From CAVQBP01 sp963740945 (lineage in GTDB: Bacteria > Bacteroidota > Ignavibacteria > Ignavibacteriales > Ignavibacteriaceae), in contig CAVUGE010000037.1 of the NCBI GenBank assembly GCA_963740945.1, positions 47,192-111,191 on the forward strand: a stretch of 64,000 nucleotides of DNA, given 5' to 3'. The translations under genes and the position numbers were made by a program. The number at the start of each line of letters is the position of its first letter. Within the stretch, counting starts at the first letter, position 1. The notes under the pieces were generated by a model. It searched no databases. It was not told the DNA's origin and saw nothing but the letters and a program-made list of their open reading frames with translations. Shown piece by piece: positions 1 through 8,898 of the stretch.

Positions 1-1049
1 ATTGCATCTTTTGAGACTCCCAAAAGCTGATTAGTCGGAACAACAATACCGTGATTACCATGACAGGTTTCACATTCGGGGTAATGATGTTCATCAAAAG
101 CTTTCTTATGAGGGCTGGCAGAAAATAACTCAGCATTTAATGCGTGACATGTTCCGCACACTTCGGAAATTGATTCAACACCGGGAGGTACTGCACCATG
201 ATTACCATGGCAGCTATTGCAGGCAGGTGCACTCAAGTCATGTTTTTCAAGCAGATCAACTCCATGTACACTTTTTGAAAATTCCTGATACTGATCAGTC
301 GGAATATTATATTCTTTCATATATGATTTATTACTATGGCAATGAGCACAGGTTTTCGGTATATTTACTATATAAACACTTGAATTTGCATCATTAACCG
401 GCAGAATGCCATGACTTCCATGACAGTTTGCACATTCCGCAACTTTGATATCTCCCTTCGCATTCCTAATTCCATGTACACTTGTTCTATATTTATCTAG
501 CTGATCCACCGCAAGAGCTGGATTATAATTGCGCATATAAACAGCGTCACTATGGCATTTTGCACAGGTTTTAGGAAGATTAAGAGGATAAACAGGGGAT
601 GCAGGATTAGTAACTTCTACTATACCATGAGCATTATGACAGGTTATACATTGTACAATTCTCTCCCCGCCTTTAATAGATAATCTGCCGTGAACACTTT
701 TTGATAAAAGTTCCATTTGATTTGTCGGTATATCGGCACCATATTTTTTCATAGTTTCAGGATTCGCATGACAGATAATGCATCTTTCTGAAATTTCATT
801 ACCTTTTGGAACTCCAATAAATCCTGCATCTTTATTCATTGCAGCATCCATATCATCCGATTTATTATTTCCTCCATGACATCCTGAGCATGGGATACCT
901 TTCTTATGATGAATATCGTTCTTAAACAATTCTGCCGGTTTATCACCCTGTGCTTCATGACAGTTTAAACATTCATCTTCAGCTGCTTGAATTCTATTAA
1001 TAAACAATAAAATAAAAACCGAGAATAAAATCATTGTTAACTTTTTCAT
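1..1049 (-). CDS. Multiheme cytochrome c, at least 10 hemes (C-terminus beyond window)
   Basis: Reading the minus strand from an ATG at 1049 gives a signal peptide (MKKLTMILFSVFILLF, then IQAAEDE) followed by ten CxxCH heme motifs before the window edge: CLNCH, CSGCH, CIICH, CITCH, CAKCH, CANCH, CAHCH, CNSCH, CGTCH and CETCH. Many are followed by HG or NAHG and spaced by SVHG, as in periplasmic multiheme electron carriers. The ATG overlaps the stop of the cytochrome b gene by four bases (ATGA), so the two are translationally coupled. It occupies the place where a cytochrome c1 gene would sit, so I infer that it accepts electrons from the Rieske/cytochrome b pair. The 3' end is missing, so the total heme number is unknown. 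Confidence 0.9.
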   Translation of the reverse strand, partial: MKKLTMILFSVFILLFINRIQAAEDECLNCHEAQGDKPAELFKNDIHHKKGIPCSGCHGGNNKSDDMDAAMNKDAGFIGVPKGNEISERCIICHANPETMKKYGADIPTNQMELLSKSVHGRLSIKGGERIVQCITCHNAHGIVEVTNPASPVYPLNLPKTCAKCHSDAVYMRNYNPALAVDQLDKYRTSVHGIRNAKGDIKVAECANCHGSHGILPVNDANSSVYIVNIPKTCAHCHSNKSYMKEYNIPTDQYQEFSKSVHGVDLLEKHDLSAPACNSCHGNHGAVPPGVESISEVCGTCHALNAELFSASPHKKAFDEHHYPECETCHGNHGIVVPTNQLLGVSKDA

Positions 1050-2125
1050 GATGTCCATCCAAGTATTGTTAAAACAATGATGAATATTACTGCAAAAATC
1101 CCTAGATAATTAATTAAACGGTTCTGCTTTCCCCTTGAGCTTTTAACATCCCAAAACGGAACAAGCAGCCACAATAATCCTGCAAGACCAAAAAGTAAAA
1201 TCCCGAGTAATTCACCTTCAATAGATAAGATATGGGCAGGGAAATATTTTAAGGTCTGGAACATAAATAGAAAATACCATTCAGGTTTAATTCCAGCCGG
1301 CGCTGAAGCAAAAGGATCAGCTTTAATACCCAATTCTGCCGGAAAAAAGACAGCAAGAATAGCTAAAATATTAAGGACAATCAACCAGAGAAGTAAATCA
1401 CGGAGCATAAAATTAGGGAAGAAAGGCATCTTCTTTTTTTCTGCAGCGGGCTTAACTTCAAATTCTAGCGGTTCACTCATTCCCTGCCGTTGAACAAGCA
1501 CTAAATGAATCAACAATAGGAAAGTAAAAATGCCTGGAAATAATGCTACGTGAAATCCAAACAAACGGGAGAGAGTTGCACCTGTTACATCATTTCCTCC
1601 CCGCATAAATATTTTAACTGGTTCACCTATTAAAGGAATTGCACCTACAATATCAGAACCAACCTTTGTAGCGAAAAAAGATAATTGATTCCATGGCAAT
1701 AAATAACCACTGAACCCAAAACCAAGAGCAAGGAAAAACATCAAAGCTCCGCTTATCCATGTAACTTCACGGGGTTTTCTATATGCTTTTTCAAAAAATA
1801 CACTGAACATATGAATAAATACAGAGAAGATAAATAAATTCGCAGCCCAGGCATGTATTGAACGGATTAACCAACCGAACTGGACTTTAGACATAATAAA
1901 CTGAACACTTTCAAATGCTAAATCCGTACTGGCTTTATAATAAAAAAGGAGTAATATTCCTGTTACAACCTGGATTATGAATAAAAAAAGAGAGACTCCC
2001 CCGAAATAGTACCAGACAGAATGCCGGTGAATAGGCACATACTTTTTCCCCATAAATTCTACAAGACTCCCCAATTTAACTCTCTCATCAAACCAGAGGT
2101 AGATGCTTCTAAAAAAATTGTTCAT
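1046..2125 (-). CDS. Cytochrome b of a Rieske/cytochrome b quinol oxidase complex (b6-like)
   Basis: A 359-residue membrane protein with about eight hydrophobic segments. Candidate heme ligands are His91/His105 and His192/His207; the 15-residue second spacing is the cytochrome b6 type. The quinol-site PEWY motif is at 281-284, so the b6-like and subunit IV-like parts are fused in one chain. At the position of the b6f heme-cn cysteine I read Tyr (WYYFGG), so a third covalent heme is not expected. It lies 9 bp after the Rieske gene and overlaps the downstream multiheme cytochrome gene. It should oxidise (mena)quinol and pass electrons through Rieske to the multiheme protein. Confidence 0.93.
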   Translation of the reverse strand: MNNFFRSIYLWFDERVKLGSLVEFMGKKYVPIHRHSVWYYFGGVSLFLFIIQVVTGILLLFYYKASTDLAFESVQFIMSKVQFGWLIRSIHAWAANLFIFSVFIHMFSVFFEKAYRKPREVTWISGALMFFLALGFGFSGYLLPWNQLSFFATKVGSDIVGAIPLIGEPVKIFMRGGNDVTGATLSRLFGFHVALFPGIFTFLLLIHLVLVQRQGMSEPLEFEVKPAAEKKKMPFFPNFMLRDLLLWLIVLNILAILAVFFPAELGIKADPFASAPAGIKPEWYFLFMFQTLKYFPAHILSIEGELLGILLFGLAGLLWLLVPFWDVKSSRGKQNRLINYLGIFAVIFIIVLTILGWTS

Positions 2126-2134
2126 TTTTTTATC

Positions 2135-2587
2135 TCAAGCTGTTTTTGAAACGAAAACTTCCTCTCCTTTAACAATAACCCTGTATTCCTCCAGGGGTTT
2201 TGGTGGAGGTCCTGCAACATTACGGCCGTTCAAATCATATTTACCGTTATGACAGGCACACCAAATCAATCCCATATCGTTTCTATATTGAACAGTACAT
2301 CCAAGGTGGGTGCAAACTGCTGAAAATGCTTTAAGTTTATTATCCGGTGTTCGAAGAAGCAGAACAGGTTTGCTGCCGAATTTAATTATTTTCCCGCTCC
2401 CTTCTTTTATATCAGTCACTTTTCCTGCAGAAACACTTGATACTTCAACTTCACTTTGTTCAGGCGGTTTAAGGTATGCCAGAAGTGGATAGAGAATTAT
2501 TCCCCCTAATCCCAATAAGCCGGCGGATAGAAAATATTTTAGGAAATCACGCCTCTTATGAACTCCACCAGGAATAGTGTTATTCAT
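2135..2587 (-). CDS. Rieske 2Fe-2S protein
   Basis: A 150-residue protein with a twin-arginine signal/anchor (KRRDFLKYFL, residues 11-20, then a hydrophobic stretch to about 38). The cluster boxes are CTHLGC (92-97) and CACHNG (110-115). Iron ligands are C92/H94 and C110/H113, and C97 and C112 would form the stabilising disulfide. This is the short Rieske form seen with b6f-like and green-sulfur-type complexes. It is cotranscribed with the upstream NapC/NirT-like cytochrome gene (14 bp gap) and the downstream cytochrome b. Confidence 0.95.
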   Translation of the reverse strand: MNNTIPGGVHKRRDFLKYFLSAGLLGLGGIILYPLLAYLKPPEQSEVEVSSVSAGKVTDIKEGSGKIIKFGSKPVLLLRTPDNKLKAFSAVCTHLGCTVQYRNDMGLIWCACHNGKYDLNGRNVAGPPPKPLEEYRVIVKGEEVFVSKTA

Positions 2588-2601
2588 TATTTATGTTCCC
2601 T

Positions 2602-4098
2602 CTAGTTACTTGAATGACAATCGCTGCACGCTGTTTCCTGCCAGGAATCACCAATATCGACAGGATGCTTATATGTTAGGCCTGCTAATGAAACATTAGG
2701 TTGATTATCTCCGAATTGCTCTGCTAATATTGTGTGGCATACGCTGCAGTTTCTTGATATTACTTTACCATCTGCACTCACATGTTTCCCGTCATGACAT
2801 CTAAAACAACCGGGTGAATATAAATGCCCCAGATTATTTGGAAATTTTTTCCAGCTAACGTTCATTTCAGGGAAATAATTTCTTTCATATATTCCCTGGA
2901 TTTGCACAATAGCTTTTTCTATATCCAAGTTTTTTGTGGAATCAATATGAGGAAATTTAATCTTATAAAAATCCTCTATAGTTAGTTTGATGCTGTCTAA
3001 TGCGACCGGTTTGGTAGAGTAACTTCCTTCAAGAGCGTTTACGGCTACACTTTTTATATATGGTAGGTCTGGATTTATTAATCCTGCAGCCATCTCTTCG
3101 TTCACTGATTGGGATGGAGGATGATATATATGGGAAGGACGATTGTGACAATCTATACAATCCATTACTCTTTTTTCGCTGTTTTTTATCTGCTCATCAC
3201 TTAATTTCGCCTCTGTACTTTTAAATATCGTCTCTTTTCCAGTTAATAATGATTTTGCTTTCACCCACGGAATAACCTGGCGGGCCGAATCAGTTGACAT
3301 ATAAGTAATTTCATTTGCTATATTCATGTGCCAGTGTATTCCTGAAGTTACACCAGTAACCTCATTACCGCCGCCGATTTTCATTAAAAGAGTTAGAATC
3401 ATTGTAGAATTTTCTTTATCCGACAGGTAATACGTATTTACATGTTTTTTCTCATTATAGAATACATTAGGCCAATGACACTGCTCGCATGTTTCTCTTG
3501 CCGGTCTTAAGTTACTGATTGGTGTAGGAATGGGACGCTGATATTTTTTAAAAATAACCGAATAAACTTGATAAGCTCCTGAAAGTTTTGAGCGAACATA
3601 CCAGCCGGCTCCCGGTCCTATATGACATTTTACACAATCAACCCTTGCATGTGGTGAATTTTGATAAGCTGTATATTCCGGAGTCATTACTGAATGGCAA
3701 ATAGTCCCGCAGAATTGATTTGAATCTGTATATTCATATGCTTTAAAGCTTCCAAAAGCAGAAAATAACAATAGAAGTATTGTTCCTACTGAAAAAAACG
3801 TTAATGCAGAACGGTGTTTGGGATTATTCAGATCTAGTATAGGAAGTCTATTAGATCTTATTTTCCCCTGTCTTTCCCTTCTATGTTCCCTGATTATGCC
3901 GAATGCAATTAAAATTAACCCTATAATTAAGAATCCGGGCAATATTACAAATGCTATAATCCCCATATATGGTTTTGGATTTGGTGTTAGGGCTTCCAAA
4001 ATCATAAGGAAGAGAATCAATCCAAAATTAATTACAGCTATGGCTGCGCCGATTAATGTAATTGGATTATAGAAAGATAGTGGAAAAATCTTTTTCAT
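2602..4098 (-). CDS. NapC/NirT-like membrane multiheme cytochrome (7 candidate hemes)
   Basis: A 498-residue protein with three hydrophobic segments in the first 120 residues, then a periplasmic region with six canonical CxxCH motifs (CVKCH, CEQCH, CIDCH, CFRCH, CSVCH, CSDCH). A seventh, N-terminal motif has three residues between the cysteines: CGTICH at 130-135, followed by SVM, which places a possible Met ligand like that of NapC/NrfH heme 1. The SPHA and KCH context after it also matches the NapC/NirT fold. NapC/NirT proteins take electrons from quinol to periplasmic acceptors. It sits in the same operon as the Rieske/cytochrome b genes, suggesting alternative or joint quinol exits. Confidence 0.88.
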   Translation of the reverse strand: MKKIFPLSFYNPITLIGAAIAVINFGLILFLMILEALTPNPKPYMGIIAFVILPGFLIIGLILIAFGIIREHRRERQGKIRSNRLPILDLNNPKHRSALTFFSVGTILLLLFSAFGSFKAYEYTDSNQFCGTICHSVMTPEYTAYQNSPHARVDCVKCHIGPGAGWYVRSKLSGAYQVYSVIFKKYQRPIPTPISNLRPARETCEQCHWPNVFYNEKKHVNTYYLSDKENSTMILTLLMKIGGGNEVTGVTSGIHWHMNIANEITYMSTDSARQVIPWVKAKSLLTGKETIFKSTEAKLSDEQIKNSEKRVMDCIDCHNRPSHIYHPPSQSVNEEMAAGLINPDLPYIKSVAVNALEGSYSTKPVALDSIKLTIEDFYKIKFPHIDSTKNLDIEKAIVQIQGIYERNYFPEMNVSWKKFPNNLGHLYSPGCFRCHDGKHVSADGKVISRNCSVCHTILAEQFGDNQPNVSLAGLTYKHPVDIGDSWQETACSDCHSSN

Positions 4099-4197
4099 TA
4101 AGCTGATAATTATAAGAAAAAATTATTAAAAGATTTACTTATATGCAAATATTATTACATAAATAATCTAAATAATTATACCGGATCGATCAGGGCT

Positions 4198-6384
4198 TTA
4201 AACATTACCGGTTTCACCATTCTCTTCTTTTGAACCTGCTTCTTGATTTTTTATTCTATCTAATTCTGCAGGATGTTCTTCTGCCATTTCTTCTTCGGTA
4301 ACTTTTCCGGTTATCCAGGAAGTATTCATTGGATAAATATCGGGATTAAAGATTACGAAATAAAAATGCCATACTATAATAGCAAGTGTCGCTAACCAGG
4401 CTTCATAATAATGTATTGTTCTTGCAATTTCCCAGCCTAACAACGTAAATAATCCGATGAAAGTATTATCAAACCACATTACAAAACCCGTAGCGGACAT
4501 TATTATAGTCCCCCAGATAAGGGCCCAGTATTCGGCTTTTTCAATATAGCTAAATCTGTCAAGTCTCGGTTTTTCTTTTGATAAGCCTAAATTATATTTT
4601 GCTATTCCGATGGCATCAAATAAGTCCTGCCTTTTCGGGAATAAATCTTTAATAAGCTGTTTTCCCCTTTCAGTGAAGGAAACGTAATAAATGTGGTATA
4701 AACTGGTAACTATCATAATAACTGCCGCAATTCTATGCAGTAAACTGCGGTAATCGAAAGCGTGCTCTACACTACGGCGAATATGCGCAACCCACCACGA
4801 ATTTGGAAACTGCAGCATAAATCCTGTTACAACAAGTATAATAAAGCTGATTGTAAATAATAAATGCTGTACCCTTTCATTGACATTCATTCTAAGGTAA
4901 AGAGCATGGCTGTGTTTTTCCTGAACAATATATCCGAGCTGCTTCAACCTTTTTATTCTCGCCTTCTTTAGAAAATCTAAAACGTTGTGGAACAGCATAG
5001 CGCCGATAATTGAAACAATCATCATTATGTATATAAGGGAAATCCAATAAAGTATAGGTTCCGACTTTTCCTTTTGGGCTGAATGTATGTCACCTACAGT
5101 AAAATTCTCATTAGCTCCCGGATGACATTTCCCGCATGTCTTTGTAAGGTTGCCCTGATATACTGATGATTTGGGATTATCCGGAGGTAATATTAAATGA
5201 ACACCATGACAACTGCCGCAATTCGCTACTTTTGTAACTCCCCCCTGTAATGCCAATCCATGATAACTTTGCTGGAAGGTTGACCACCGGTTTGGATTTA
5301 ACCCATACTTAGAAGTTAATGTAACGGATCCATGACAGCGCGAACATACCTGCCGGGATACATTTCCACGCGATGTTGGGGCAAGGGGATTACTGGGCTT
5401 CAGTATATTATGTTCTCCGTGACAATTAACGCATACAGGGGCGTCGCTGCTTCCCTTTTGCAGTACCGCAACCCCGTGTATGCTTTCTTTATATTCTTTT
5501 TCTATATTACCATGGCACTGGCCGCATGTATTAGGAATATTAAACCTGTTTACAGTAGAAGTTGGATCTCCGGGTGCTTTGACCATATGAGCTGTATGAC
5601 AGTTTACACAATTTGCCGCTTTCCCGTTTCCGGAAAGTAAAGCTTTACCGTGTACACTTTGAGTATAGGATGAGATGAACCCTGCCGAAGGTGAAGTTCT
5701 TGCTCTTATATCGGCATTATCAAGATGACATGATAAACAAAGTCTTTCTTGATTTATTTTAATTTGCGCACTGTCTTTAGAAGCAACCGAAACAATTTGA
5801 TTCTTATGGCATGTAAAACAATTTGGTGCCCCTTTCACTCCTTCTCTCAATCCGTTTGCATGGGCTGAGGTTGAAAATTCTTTCGCTTTATCCGGATGGC
5901 AGTTTGAACAGGCGGCCACAATATTCTTCGAACTAAATTTCGAACTCGCTACTTTAGGCGATATTATATCGTGCGTTCCATGACAGCCTCTACAGTTAAC
6001 ATCTTTACTCCCGTCAACACCATTTGCATTTATCATCTGGGGATGAAAAGGATGCTTAATAGGTGCATCTGTATGGCACGATTCACAATTTATCGGCTGA
6101 ATATTAGCTTTATGCGGAATTTCATCGGGGTCAAACCCGGTATGGCAGGATATACATTGAAGTTTACCATGAGCAGAATGATCAAAGACCTTTTGATCAA
6201 CAAAGAGAGAAACTTCCTTCCCGTTTCTTTCTGTTGTTAATGTATTATCACTATGGCAAGTTAGACAGTCATCATTGCTTTGAGGAAAGATATTTATCGG
6301 AAGGATAGATAAGTAAACAAGAACATAAAAAAAATAAACCAAATTATTTTTTTTTCTAAACCGTCTAACATTGCCAAAAACCAT
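4198..6384 (-). CDS. 13-heme cytochrome c fused to a b-type di-heme membrane domain (CbcL-like)
   Basis: The N-terminal two thirds carry thirteen CxxCH motifs (CLTCH, CISCH, CESCH, CRGCH, CSNCH, CFTCH, CLSCH, CVNCH, CGQCH, CVNCH, CSRCH, CGSCH, CGKCH). The C-terminal third has several membrane spans resembling the cytochrome b subunit of Ni-hydrogenase/formate dehydrogenase (FdnI/HydC), with histidines in NERVQHLLF, SLLHRI, TSLYHIYY and WHFYF. This architecture is known from Geobacter CbcL, an inner-membrane quinol oxidase for extracellular electron transfer; the same role here is inference. I chose the ATG at 6384, which leads straight into the signal anchor. A TTG at 6420 in the same frame would add 12 residues. 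It is probably first in the respiratory operon. Confidence 0.85.
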   Translation of the reverse strand: MVFGNVRRFRKKNNLVYFFYVLVYLSILPINIFPQSNDDCLTCHSDNTLTTERNGKEVSLFVDQKVFDHSAHGKLQCISCHTGFDPDEIPHKANIQPINCESCHTDAPIKHPFHPQMINANGVDGSKDVNCRGCHGTHDIISPKVASSKFSSKNIVAACSNCHPDKAKEFSTSAHANGLREGVKGAPNCFTCHKNQIVSVASKDSAQIKINQERLCLSCHLDNADIRARTSPSAGFISSYTQSVHGKALLSGNGKAANCVNCHTAHMVKAPGDPTSTVNRFNIPNTCGQCHGNIEKEYKESIHGVAVLQKGSSDAPVCVNCHGEHNILKPSNPLAPTSRGNVSRQVCSRCHGSVTLTSKYGLNPNRWSTFQQSYHGLALQGGVTKVANCGSCHGVHLILPPDNPKSSVYQGNLTKTCGKCHPGANENFTVGDIHSAQKEKSEPILYWISLIYIMMIVSIIGAMLFHNVLDFLKKARIKRLKQLGYIVQEKHSHALYLRMNVNERVQHLLFTISFIILVVTGFMLQFPNSWWVAHIRRSVEHAFDYRSLLHRIAAVIMIVTSLYHIYYVSFTERGKQLIKDLFPKRQDLFDAIGIAKYNLGLSKEKPRLDRFSYIEKAEYWALIWGTIIMSATGFVMWFDNTFIGLFTLLGWEIARTIHYYEAWLATLAIIVWHFYFVIFNPDIYPMNTSWITGKVTEEEMAEEHPAELDRIKNQEAGSKEENGETGNV

Positions 6385-6484
6385 AATAATCAGTACATAA
6401 ATTGTGATAAAATTTGTCAAGTTTTAATTTTTTAAAGATGAAGGCCTATATGAGAATTGGTTTTTAATTCTTTTAAGCTTAACC

Positions 6485-6559
6485 TTAAAAAGAAAATGCA
6501 ATACCATAAAGAGCTACTATTGAAAAAATGAACAAAATGTAAAGCAATAAATTTTTCAT
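6485..6559 (-). CDS. Candidate 24-residue single-span membrane peptide
   Basis: An ATG at 6559 opens a 24-codon frame ending in TAA (MKNLLLYILF, then IFSIVALYGIAFSF). It is almost entirely one hydrophobic helix after a single Lys. A Shine-Dalgarno-like GAGGAAA lies seven bases upstream. It is on the same strand and just upstream of the cytochrome operon. Small single-helix subunits are common in respiratory complexes, so a small subunit or assembly peptide is plausible, but no family is recognised. It could also be chance. Confidence 0.4.
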   Translation of the reverse strand: MKNLLLYILFIFSIVALYGIAFSF

Positions 6560-6858
6560 AAACGTTTCCTCAGAATATTTATATTGTTTAATCCAACATT
6601 TCACTGAAGTTCATTTATTTTCTCAAAGAGTATGCCGTGATAAAAATTATTATTTGTTTAATATTTATATATAATTCGCAATATTTTCTCAACAATGGGA
6701 AACAATATTTTGTCGATTTTTATATATAAGAAGCATAAATTAGTCAATAGTCATTGGTCATTATATGTCTTATGTCATTTGTAGACATTTAGTTGATGGA
6801 ATGGTGGAGAATTGGATGGATGGATGATTGAATGGCAATGTAAGGAATTGAATAGAAA
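6560..6858. other. Intergenic, AT-rich, with a decayed interspersed repeat
   Basis: No gene is seen. The part near 6,680-6,711 has the 9-mer CAATATTTT twice. The stretch 6,745-6,840 is a low-complexity patchwork of GTCATTGGTCATT, GTCATTTGTAGACATTT and GATGGAATGGTGGA, related to tracts near 11.65, 18.24 and 19.49 kb. The promoter of the cytochrome operon should lie in the right-hand part of 6,421-6,760, but no convincing box was identified. Confidence 0.5.
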
Positions 6859-7227
6859 TTAATTAAAATTGCCTGTAAGAGTAGAAAGTTCTTTGGTCAC
6901 TTCATTGAGGTCAAAAGGTTTGTAGAAAATTGTGTCTGCAAATTTTCTAATCTTTATGTCGAATTCTTTATTCTGATTTTTATAGACGTATATTAAAACT
7001 ATTGGAACATGCGGGTTAACAACTTTAATCTCCTCACATAATTTTTCCATTCTTTCGGAAGGTTCCATATCTAATAACACTAAATTAAAATTGGTACACT
7101 TGACTATTTTAAGCAGGTCGTCCTGATCTGTGCTGACTGTAATATTGTACCTGTCTTTTAAATACATCAAAAGACTGAAACTCATTGTAAAATCGGCACT
7201 ATATAATATTATTTTCTTCATATCCAT
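6859..7227 (-). CDS. Stand-alone receiver-domain protein
   Basis: A 122-residue protein with the CheY-like pattern: a phosphoacceptor Asp53 in NLVLLDMEP and a Lys103 in FYKPF near the end. The acidic pair normally following the first strand is weak (YSADFT, one Asp), so metal binding may be altered. There is no output domain. It lies downstream of, and on the same strand as, the NtrC-type regulator and its kinase, and may be a phosphate sink or partner in that system; this is inference. Confidence 0.75.
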   Translation of the reverse strand: MDMKKIILYSADFTMSFSLLMYLKDRYNITVSTDQDDLLKIVKCTNFNLVLLDMEPSERMEKLCEEIKVVNPHVPIVLIYVYKNQNKEFDIKIRKFADTIFYKPFDLNEVTKELSTLTGNFN

Positions 7228-7544
7228 AGTTAAACAAAATAAATTTGCCTGATTTCTTTAACTATTTATGTGCCAAATTGTTTTGATATTCTTAAACCAG
7301 TGCTTTCTTGCAAATAAGTCTTAAAAAAGCCAAAATCATATTATTTTCAAATTTGAGAAAAGGACTTAAAAGTCTTAATTCTTGCTCGTGAAAAATAGTT
7401 TCATAAACTTGAGAAGTCGAAGGGGGGGTAAATTTTTTATAATGGGAATAAAGAGAATTATACTAAAATGGTATTAAAATTAGATTGGGAGATTCTTCAC
7501 TCCACTTCGTTCCGTTCAGAATGACAATGTTTATGTAATTTCAG
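7228..7544. repeat. Intergenic with interspersed palindromic repeat (copy 1)
   Basis: At 7489-7526 is a copy of a repeat beginning GAGATTCTTC and ending TTCAGAATGACA, followed by an imperfect TTTCAGTTATGC end. Related copies are at 10492-10547 and 36294-36322. The remaining 260 bases hold no recognisable gene. Confidence 0.7.
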
Positions 7545-8897
7545 TTATGCTTTAATATCAAGTTCTTTCAGCTTTCTGTACAATGTTGAAAGCCCTACCT
7601 GAAGCTGCTTTGCGGTTAGTTCTTTGTCATGTTCATTACTATCTAAAACTTTTAAGATAAATTCTCTTTCAAAATTCCTTACTGAACTTTCTAACGAACC
7701 GGTCGAATTTATTTTTGAAAGTTTTATCTCCCTGAATGAATCGGGTAAATCATTTATAGATATAAAATCTTTTTTACAGAATATTACTGCTCTTTCAACT
7801 ATATTTTCAAGCTCTCTAATTTCTCCCTTCCATTCATGACTCAAAAGTACATGCATTGAATCAGTATCAAATCCTTTTATATTTTTATTCATATCCTTTC
7901 TATACTTGTTAAGGAAATGGTCTGCAAGTAAAGGGATATCTTCTTCTCTCTCTTTTAAAGACGGAAGCTGAATCTCTATTACATTTAATCTGTAGTAAAG
8001 GTCTTCACGAAAATTTCCTGCTTTAATCTCTTCTACTAAATCCCTGTTAGTTGAAGCAATTATTCTAACGTCAACTTTTACCGTTGAAGTCTGTCCAACG
8101 GGAGAAAATTCTTTTTCTTGAAGAACCCGCAGAAATTTTACCTGGAGCTGCAAAGGCATCTCACTTATTTCATCAAGGAAAAGAGTTCCCTTATCGGCAG
8201 CTTTTACAAAGCCCTCCTTATCATAAACAGCACCTGTAAATGCCCCTTTCTTGTGCCCGAATAATTCGCTTTCGACAAGATTTTCGGCAATAGCTCCGCA
8301 ATTAAATGCAACAAAAGGTTTATTCTTTCTGTTACTGTTATAGTGAAGTGCACGAGCCACCAGTTCTTTTCCTGTACCGCTTTTCCCTATGATCAATACT
8401 GTACTATCCGCTTCGGATACAGCCTGGATCATATCATATATTTTCCTTATTGCTGGACTTTTACCGATTATATTTTCAAAATCATAATGTCTTTGAATTT
8501 CGTTCCTTAATATCCTGTTTTCAAGCAAAAGACTTCTAACTTCAAAGAGTCTTTTGATCTTCAAAATAATTTCATCAAACTCAACAGGTTTCAGGATATA
8601 GTCGCTGGCACCGTTTCTTAGAGCTGAAATAGCTGTGTTTAGTGAACCGAAAGCTGTAATAATTATTACAGACGTTTGAATATTTACCTGTTTTATTTTC
8701 TCAAGTAGTTCAATTCCCTTCATACTGGGCATCTCAAGGTCTGTTACAACAAGATCAAAAGAATTCTTTAGAAGCATTTCATAAGCTACTAAACCATTCT
8801 CAGCTTCTTCTACATCATATCCTTCCTTTTTAAGAATGTAGGAAAGAGATTCACGTATTATTTTTTCATCATCAACTATTAAAATTTTTTCTGCCAT
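7545..8897 (-). CDS. Sigma-54-dependent response regulator, NtrC family
   Basis: A 450-residue, three-domain protein. A receiver (1-120) has Asp53 in VVTDLEMP and Lys103 in ILKPVEF. An AAA+ sigma-54 interaction domain (about 140-375) has Walker A GKSGTGKE at 171-178, GAFTGA at 218-223 and a Walker B-like GTLFLDEISEM. A C-terminal Fis-type helix-turn-helix ends the chain (LTAKQLQVGLSTLYRKLKEL). It activates sigma-54 promoters when phosphorylated. The gene begins two bases after the stop of the upstream kinase gene, so it pairs with that kinase. Targets cannot be read from the sequence. Confidence 0.95.
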   Translation of the reverse strand: MAEKILIVDDEKIIRESLSYILKKEGYDVEEAENGLVAYEMLLKNSFDLVVTDLEMPSMKGIELLEKIKQVNIQTSVIIITAFGSLNTAISALRNGASDYILKPVEFDEIILKIKRLFEVRSLLLENRILRNEIQRHYDFENIIGKSPAIRKIYDMIQAVSEADSTVLIIGKSGTGKELVARALHYNSNRKNKPFVAFNCGAIAENLVESELFGHKKGAFTGAVYDKEGFVKAADKGTLFLDEISEMPLQLQVKFLRVLQEKEFSPVGQTSTVKVDVRIIASTNRDLVEEIKAGNFREDLYYRLNVIEIQLPSLKEREEDIPLLADHFLNKYRKDMNKNIKGFDTDSMHVLLSHEWKGEIRELENIVERAVIFCKKDFISINDLPDSFREIKLSKINSTGSLESSVRNFEREFILKVLDSNEHDKELTAKQLQVGLSTLYRKLKELDIKA

Positions 8898-8898
8898 T

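Noticed and set aside
140..397. Plus-strand frame inside the left-edge cytochrome
   Set aside because: The minus strand here encodes heme motifs in order; the plus frame is a shadow with no RBS or family pattern.
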